From Geminicoccaceae bacterium (lineage in GTDB: Bacteria; Pseudomonadota; Alphaproteobacteria; Geminicoccales; Geminicoccaceae): a stretch of DNA of 64,000 nucleotides. Shown here piece after piece: positions 59,275 through 64,000 of the stretch. Position numbers and translations under genes: made by a program. The notes under the pieces were generated by a model. It was not told the origin of the DNA and made no database searches. It was given only the letters and a program-made list of their open reading frames with translations. Location: positions 1,207,501 to 1,271,500 of the forward strand of contig JACKIM010000001.1 in the NCBI GenBank assembly GCA_020638465.1, read 5' to 3'. Position 1 is the stretch's first letter. Every line of letters begins with the position of its first letter.

Positions 59275-60792
59275 ATGTCCGTGCATCTCTGCGAAATTCT
59301 TATGGAGTTTCCGGGGACCCGTGCGCTTGATGGGGTCGATGTGGCCTTCGGTTTCGACGAGGTTCACGGACTGGTCGGCGAAAACGGCGCCGGCAAGAGC
59401 ACCTTCGTCAATATTCTCGGCGGATCCCTGCAACCGACCAGGGGCCGGATCGAAATGGATGGCCGGCCAGTCACCTTCTCTTCGCCACGCGAGGCGTTGC
59501 AGCACGGCATCGCCCATGTCAGCCAGGAGGGCAGCCTCGTACCGTCGCTGACCGGGGTCGAGAACATCATGCTCGGTGCCGAGCCCAAGGGGCCGTTCGG
59601 GGTCATTCGCAGGGATCGATTGCGGCAGGACGCGCGCGACCTGCTCACTGCATGGTTTCCCGGCGTTGCCATTGATCTCGACCGCCCGGTGATCGACCTG
59701 CCCATGGCCGAACGCAAGGTGGTCGAGATCGTCCGCGCGCTGCGTGGCGATATTCGTCTGCTGATCCTCGATGAGCCCACGGCCACACTGGAAGCGCCCG
59801 AAAAGAAACAGCTTTGGGACATCATTCGGACGCTGCCTTCGAAGAAGGTCGGAGTTGTTCTGATCTCGCACTTCCTGACCGAGGTCGTCGCCCTCTCCGA
59901 CCGCGTCACCGTGTTGCGCGACGGCAGACATGTAGGCACGCTGGATCGCGGTGTCGCGACCGAGGCTGGACTCACCGACCTGATGCTGCGCCGCGAAGAC
60001 GGCGGGGCCGGGCGCTCGGCTGCCGAGAGTGCCGCCGAACAGCCGCGCGCGATCGGTGAGGTTGTGCTCTCGGTTTCCAACTGGACGGCCGGCACGATCG
60101 AGGTGGACACGTTCGAATTGTGCGCTGGCGAGATCGTCGGGTTGATCGGCCTGACCGGCGCCGGCCATTTCGGCTTTGCGCGCACGCTCTATACGCGGCA
60201 AGGCGTCCAGTCGGGCAGGATCGCGATTGCCGGCAGTGAAATCACCAGACCGGGTGTTCGGACGATGCAGCGCGCAGGTGTGGCGCTGGTGCCGGATCAC
60301 CGGATGGAAAACGCATTGTCCAGCGAGGGCACGGTGGTCGAGAACTTGACCATGGTGCACCCGGAATTTGCCGCCACGAGTGGCATTCTCAACCGCCGCC
60401 AGGAACGCGACGAGGCAGACCGGGTGATCCGGCTGCTGAATGTCAAGACACCGAACCAGCGCCAGTTGATCCGCAATCTGTCGGGCGGCAACAAGCAGAA
60501 GGTCTCGATTGGCAAATGGCTCTATGGAGCTGGTGATGCCTACAAGGTGCTGATTTTCATCGAGCCCACCGAGGGTGTCGATATCGGCGCCAAGATGGAA
60601 ATCTATGCCCATATGCGCCGGCTGGCGAATGCCGGCGCGGCGGTCCTGATCGCCTCCTCCGATCTCGGCGAGATCGGACAGGTCTGCGACCGTGCGATCC
60701 CCTTTGTCCATGGCGTTCCCGGCGCTGACATTCCATCCGTCGAATTTTCCGAAGGCCGGTTCATCCAGGCCATCTCCGGAGAGGCTGCATGA
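59275..60792 (+). CDS. sugar ABC transporter ATPase (RbsA/MglA type)
   Basis: 505 residues with two ATPase domains. Domain 1 is complete: GLVGENGAGKSTFVNILGG, Q-loop HVSQEGS, MAERKVVEIVRAL and LLILDEPTATLEA. Domain 2 has the usual degenerate P-loop GLIGLTGAGHFG, with NLSGGNKQKVSIGKWL, but its Walker B reads VLIFIEPTEGVD, where Asp is normal before Glu. AGGGGA stands 7 nt before ATG 59275. The stop overlaps the permease start (ATGA). Confidence 0.92.
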   Translation: MSVHLCEILMEFPGTRALDGVDVAFGFDEVHGLVGENGAGKSTFVNILGGSLQPTRGRIEMDGRPVTFSSPREALQHGIAHVSQEGSLVPSLTGVENIMLGAEPKGPFGVIRRDRLRQDARDLLTAWFPGVAIDLDRPVIDLPMAERKVVEIVRALRGDIRLLILDEPTATLEAPEKKQLWDIIRTLPSKKVGVVLISHFLTEVVALSDRVTVLRDGRHVGTLDRGVATEAGLTDLMLRREDGGAGRSAAESAAEQPRAIGEVVLSVSNWTAGTIEVDTFELCAGEIVGLIGLTGAGHFGFARTLYTRQGVQSGRIAIAGSEITRPGVRTMQRAGVALVPDHRMENALSSEGTVVENLTMVHPEFAATSGILNRRQERDEADRVIRLLNVKTPNQRQLIRNLSGGNKQKVSIGKWLYGAGDAYKVLIFIEPTEGVDIGAKMEIYAHMRRLANAGAAVLIASSDLGEIGQVCDRAIPFVHGVPGADIPSVEFSEGRFIQAISGEAA

Positions 60793-61769
60793 CTTCCGAA
60801 AACGCATCCCCGCCTGCCGCGGCCAGACCTGTCCGTTCCGATCTTCTCCAGCGCTACTCGACGCTGGGTGTGCTGATCTTGATGTTCGTCGCCTTTTCAC
60901 TGTTCGTTGACCGGTTTCTTACGCCCTTCAACCTGATGAACATCCTGCAGCAGATCGCCATCCTGACCATCGTCGGGTCGGGTCTGACCTTCGGCTTCGC
61001 TGCAAAGGAGATCGACCTGTCCGTCGGTTACACGGTCGGGCTTGCGGGAATCCTCGTGCCGTTCCTTTTGACCATCGGCGCACCGCTGGTGCTGGCGCTG
61101 GCGGCAGGACTTGCCGCCGGGATCGTGGTCGGCCTGATCAATGGCGTGCTGGTCACGAGGGTCGGCATTCCGTCGCTGATCGCCACCCTTGCCATGGGGT
61201 CGATCCTGTTCGGCGTGAATTTTCTGCTGACCGGAGGACGCGCGATCTATGGCGGCCTGCCGGATGCCTATCTGGCGCTTGGCCAGGGTCGGCTGTTCGG
61301 CATTCCCAACCTCGCCTATCTGATGATCGCCGCCGTTGCCATCGCCTGGTTCGTGATGGAGCACACGGTATTCGGCCGCTACGTCTACGCCGTCGGCGGT
61401 AACCAGAAGGCAGCCGAGCTGTCTGGCGTTCGCATCACCTTCTACCGCATGGCGGCGCTGGTGCTGGTGTCGGTGTTCGCGGTGGTTGCCGGGACGTTGC
61501 TGGCCTCCCGCCTCGGGTCGGGCCAGCCCAATGTCGGCGAACGCTACCTCCTGGATGGCCTGGCCACGGTGTTCATCGGCATGACCATGTTCCGTCCCGG
61601 CACGGCGACGGTGCTCGGTACATTCTGTGGTGCGCTGTTCATCGGCGTGATCAACAACGGCCTGAACCTGATCGGAATGGACACCTACATCCAGAACATC
61701 GTGAAGGGCGTCATCATCCTGATCGCGGTGGCGATCGTCTCACGCACCACCAAGCTCAACCTTCTCTGA
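60789..61769 (+). CDS. sugar ABC transporter permease (RbsC type)
   Basis: 326 residues with eight to ten hydrophobic segments. GLTFGFAAKEIDLSVGYTVG and GRYVYAVGGNQKAAELSGVR are the RbsC/XylH-family motifs, the second being the cytoplasmic loop that docks the ATPase. It is translationally coupled to the ATPase gene and completes the importer. Confidence 0.93.
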   Translation: MTSENASPPAAARPVRSDLLQRYSTLGVLILMFVAFSLFVDRFLTPFNLMNILQQIAILTIVGSGLTFGFAAKEIDLSVGYTVGLAGILVPFLLTIGAPLVLALAAGLAAGIVVGLINGVLVTRVGIPSLIATLAMGSILFGVNFLLTGGRAIYGGLPDAYLALGQGRLFGIPNLAYLMIAAVAIAWFVMEHTVFGRYVYAVGGNQKAAELSGVRITFYRMAALVLVSVFAVVAGTLLASRLGSGQPNVGERYLLDGLATVFIGMTMFRPGTATVLGTFCGALFIGVINNGLNLIGMDTYIQNIVKGVIILIAVAIVSRTTKLNLL

Positions 61770-61779
61770 GGACGCCATC

Positions 61780-62823
61780 ATGACTGCACCGCCCAACGCA
61801 GCGGCGCCGGGTTCGAACACGGACCTTGTGGAACTCTATCGCGGGATGCGCCGGGTCCGCACCTTCGAGGAACGCGTCGGAGAACTGTTCGTGCGCGGCC
61901 AGTCCGCCGGTTCGATGCTGCATCTGTCCATTGGCGAGGAAAGCGCCGCCGTCGGCTTCGTCTCGCTCATGCGCGATGGCGATACCTTCACCACGCATCA
62001 TCGCGGACATGGCATCTTTCTGGCGCGCGGCGCGGACCCAAAGAGGATGATGGCCGAGATCGGCGGCAAGGAGGCGGGCTACTGCCGGGGCAAGGGCGGT
62101 TCAATGCATATCGCCGACATGGGCCTCGGGCATCTGGGTGCCAACGCCATCGTCGGCGGCGGCATCCCGGCGGTCGTCGGCGCCGGACTCGCCTCCAGGC
62201 GCGATGGCAGGGGTGCCATCTCGGCCGCCTTCTTCGGCGACGGCGCGATGCAGCAGGGCATTCTCTACGAGAGCATGAACATGGCGGCCTTGTGGAACCT
62301 GCCGGTGATCTTCGTCTGTATCAACAACCAGTACGGCATGGGCACGCGGATCGAGCAGGCGACCAAGGGGCGCGCGCTGCATGAGCGTGCTCTCGCCTTT
62401 GGATTGAATGCGGAAACCGTCGACGGGCTGGATGTGCGCGATGTGCGCGAAGCCGCGTCGCGCCTGATCGACGCGGCGCGGGATGGCAGGCCGGGCTTTC
62501 TGGCCATCGAGTGCTACCGCTTCTTCGGCCATGCGCGCATGGACAAGAGCCCCTATCGCTCGGAACAGGATGAACGGGAGGGGCGCGCCCGCGACCCGGT
62601 GCTGTTCGCCCGTCAGGCACTCCTCGACAGCGGACAGGCGGACGAGGCGACGCTGGATGCGATGGATGTGGGGATCGCCGTGGAAATGGATGCGACGATC
62701 GACTTCACCGCCGCCGCCGCGGAGCCACCTCTCGACTCCATGTTCCGCGATGTCTACGCACCCGGCGAGCCCGAACCCGAGGCTGTCGCCACTCGCATCG
62801 ACCGCATTCTGGCAAGAGGGTAG
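61780..62823 (+). CDS. 2-oxo acid / acetoin dehydrogenase E1 alpha subunit
   Basis: 347 residues, thiamine-diphosphate enzyme. RVRTFEERVGELFVRGQSAG and HHRGHGIFLARGADPKRMMA mark the family; the cofactor motif runs from FFGDGAMQQGILYESMN to CINNQYGMG. Pairs with the E1 beta encoded next. The size and motifs are closest to acetoin/pyruvate (AcoA/PdhA) E1. It lies 10 bp after the permease gene. Confidence 0.9.
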   Translation: MTAPPNAAAPGSNTDLVELYRGMRRVRTFEERVGELFVRGQSAGSMLHLSIGEESAAVGFVSLMRDGDTFTTHHRGHGIFLARGADPKRMMAEIGGKEAGYCRGKGGSMHIADMGLGHLGANAIVGGGIPAVVGAGLASRRDGRGAISAAFFGDGAMQQGILYESMNMAALWNLPVIFVCINNQYGMGTRIEQATKGRALHERALAFGLNAETVDGLDVRDVREAASRLIDAARDGRPGFLAIECYRFFGHARMDKSPYRSEQDEREGRARDPVLFARQALLDSGQADEATLDAMDVGIAVEMDATIDFTAAAAEPPLDSMFRDVYAPGEPEPEAVATRIDRILARG

Positions 62824-62827
62824 GACG

Positions 62828-63817
62828 TTGGCCGAGATGACTTATCGCGACGCGCTGAAGCAGGCCCTGCGCGACGCCATGACCGAGGATGACACCGTCA
62901 TGGTGATCGGTGAGGAGGTCGGCCGTTATGGTGGGGCCTACGGCGTCACCAAGGGGCTCTACGAGGAATTCGGCCCGGATCGCCTGATTGACACGCCGAT
63001 ATCCGAACCGGCGATCATCGGTGCCGCCGTCGGTGCCGCCATGTCCGGCCTGCGCCCGGTGGCGGAACTGATGTATGTCGATTTCATCGGCATGACGATG
63101 GACCAGCTCGGCAATCAGGCGGCCAAGATCCGCTACATGTTCGGCGGCCAGATCGGTGTGCCGATGGTCCTGCGCACGCAGGGCGGCACGGGCCGTTCCG
63201 CCGGCGCCCAGCATTCCCAGTCACTCGAAGCCTATGTCATGCATACGCCCGGCCTGCGGCTGGTGATGCCTGCCACTGTGGCAGATGCCTATCACCTGTT
63301 GCGGCAGTCGCTGAAACAGCCCGACCCGGTCGTCTTCATCGAGCACAAGGCGCTCTACACGTTGAAGGAGGATGTCGATCTGTCGGCTCCCGCTCCGCAA
63401 TGGGGCAGGGCTGCCGTCCGCCGGACCGGCGACGATCTCGTCATCGTCACCTATTCCCGCCAGGTCCATCATGCCATGGCCGCCGCCGCCGAGCTGTCGC
63501 GGAACGGGGTTGAGGCGACAGTCATCGACCTGCGCACGCTCAATCCACTGGATTTCGACACGGTGCGCGAACATGTCGAGCGGATCGGGCGTGCGATGGT
63601 CGTGTCCGAAGGCGTGATGACAGCAGGTGTTGGAGCCGAACTGTCGGCGCGCATCCATGAGGAATGCTTCGACTTTCTGGTCGAACCGGTGATCCGTGTC
63701 TGTGGCGAGGACATTCCGATTTCGGTTTCGGTCGAACTGGAGAAGAACTCGGTCCCCGTCGTGCCATTCATCGTCGAGGTCGCCGGGCGCATCGTCGCCG
63801 AAAGACGTGCCGCATGA
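62828..63817 (+). CDS. 2-oxo acid / acetoin dehydrogenase E1 beta subunit
   Basis: 329 residues from a TTG with AGAGGG 7 nt upstream; ATG 62837 is the alternative. TYRDALKQALRDAM, VIGEEVGRYGGAYGVTKGLY and FGPDRLIDTPISEPAIIG are AcoB/PdhB markers, and LRTQGGTGRSAGAQHSQSLE is the cofactor-contact loop. It forms the alpha2-beta2 E1 that decarboxylates the substrate and passes the acyl group to the lipoyl E2. The stop overlaps the E2 start. Confidence 0.92.
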   Translation: MAEMTYRDALKQALRDAMTEDDTVMVIGEEVGRYGGAYGVTKGLYEEFGPDRLIDTPISEPAIIGAAVGAAMSGLRPVAELMYVDFIGMTMDQLGNQAAKIRYMFGGQIGVPMVLRTQGGTGRSAGAQHSQSLEAYVMHTPGLRLVMPATVADAYHLLRQSLKQPDPVVFIEHKALYTLKEDVDLSAPAPQWGRAAVRRTGDDLVIVTYSRQVHHAMAAAAELSRNGVEATVIDLRTLNPLDFDTVREHVERIGRAMVVSEGVMTAGVGAELSARIHEECFDFLVEPVIRVCGEDIPISVSVELEKNSVPVVPFIVEVAGRIVAERRAA

Positions 63818-64000
63818 GCATTGTCACGCTCAGGATGCCGCGTCTCGGCGAGACGATGGAGGAAGGGACCGTCGCCGGCTGGCTCCTTGCCGAGGGCGAG
63901 CGTTTCGAACGCGGAGTGCCGCTGATCGAGTTCGAAACCGACAAGACGGCCGTGGAATATCCGGCACTTGGTGCTGGCAGACTGGTGAAGCTGCTGGTCG
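63814..64000 (+). CDS. lipoyl-domain protein, E2 acyltransferase, 5' part
   Basis: Only the first 62 residues are in the window. They form a biotinyl/lipoyl domain: LRMPRLGETMEEGTVAGWLL and EFETDKTAVEYPALGAG, with the lysine in ETDKTAVE as the lipoylation site. It overlaps the E1 beta stop by ATGA. The rest, presumably the E3-binding and catalytic domains, is outside. Confidence 0.88.
   Translation, partial: MSIVTLRMPRLGETMEEGTVAGWLLAEGERFERGVPLIEFETDKTAVEYPALGAGRLVKLLV

Noticed and set aside
1..64000. CRISPR arrays, rRNA genes, further tRNAs, riboswitches.
   Set aside because: No regularly spaced repeats, no rRNA stretches and no second cloverleaf were found by reading; a covariance-model scan was not possible.

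Overview
This GC-rich window reads as the chromosome of an alphaproteobacterium. The evidence is the three-gene pntAA-pntAB-pntB transhydrogenase, the yajC-secD-secF locus with an Mth938-like gene beside it, the serS-surE-nlpD-like run, and a relaxase and transfer origin of the Ti-plasmid/MOBQ type. The genus cannot be read from the sequence.

Layout. 1-3443: sugar ABC import operon (Gfo/Idh dehydrogenase, Tat-type binding protein, permease cut by the window edge). 3684-5930: aquaporin, DUF2938 membrane protein, orphan OmpR-type regulator. 6216-9590: Sec accessory operon. 9798-14020: DUF815 ATPase, LysM/LytM lipoprotein, SurE, SerRS. 14293-17213: pnt operon. 17644-19805: AT-richer surface-polysaccharide genes (O-antigen ligase/polymerase-like, GtrA). 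19760-22205: inositol-dehydrogenase-like gene with a large operator-like repeat, and a class III aminotransferase. 22380-23579: divergent MerR/CDF metal pair. 24539-26671: three TadE/TadG-like genes without other Tad components. 26708-28067: 2Fe-2S ferredoxin and its reductase. 28068-29106: gene-poor AT-rich gap holding a candidate structured RNA with an intrinsic terminator on the minus strand. 29107-36683: hydrolase, two phenylacetate-type beta-oxidation genes, phosphodiesterase, AMP nucleosidase, ABC-F ATPase.

A tRNA-Ser(GGA) at 37201-37288 marks the left edge of an integrated mobilizable island. Its serine recombinase ends inside the tRNA gene. Then come HigBA, an AlpA-type regulator, a MOBQ relaxase-helicase TraA, an oriT, TraC/TraD, an orphan Phd antitoxin and the decayed start of a type I restriction gene. 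The cargo is a translationally coupled pair: a 2505-residue protein with two sacsin/Hsp90-like ATPase modules and an 886-residue SNF2 helicase. I regard this pair as the best candidate for an uncharacterised anti-phage or anti-plasmid system. An intact IS66-family element with perfect 24-bp ends and an 8-bp target duplication follows, then a truncated tyrosine recombinase.

57099-64000: a SorC-type regulator, a complete ribose-type ABC importer, and genes for E1-alpha, E1-beta and the start of E2 of a 2-oxo acid (acetoin-type) dehydrogenase in one tight run. This looks like a dedicated uptake-plus-oxidation operon whose substrate is unknown.
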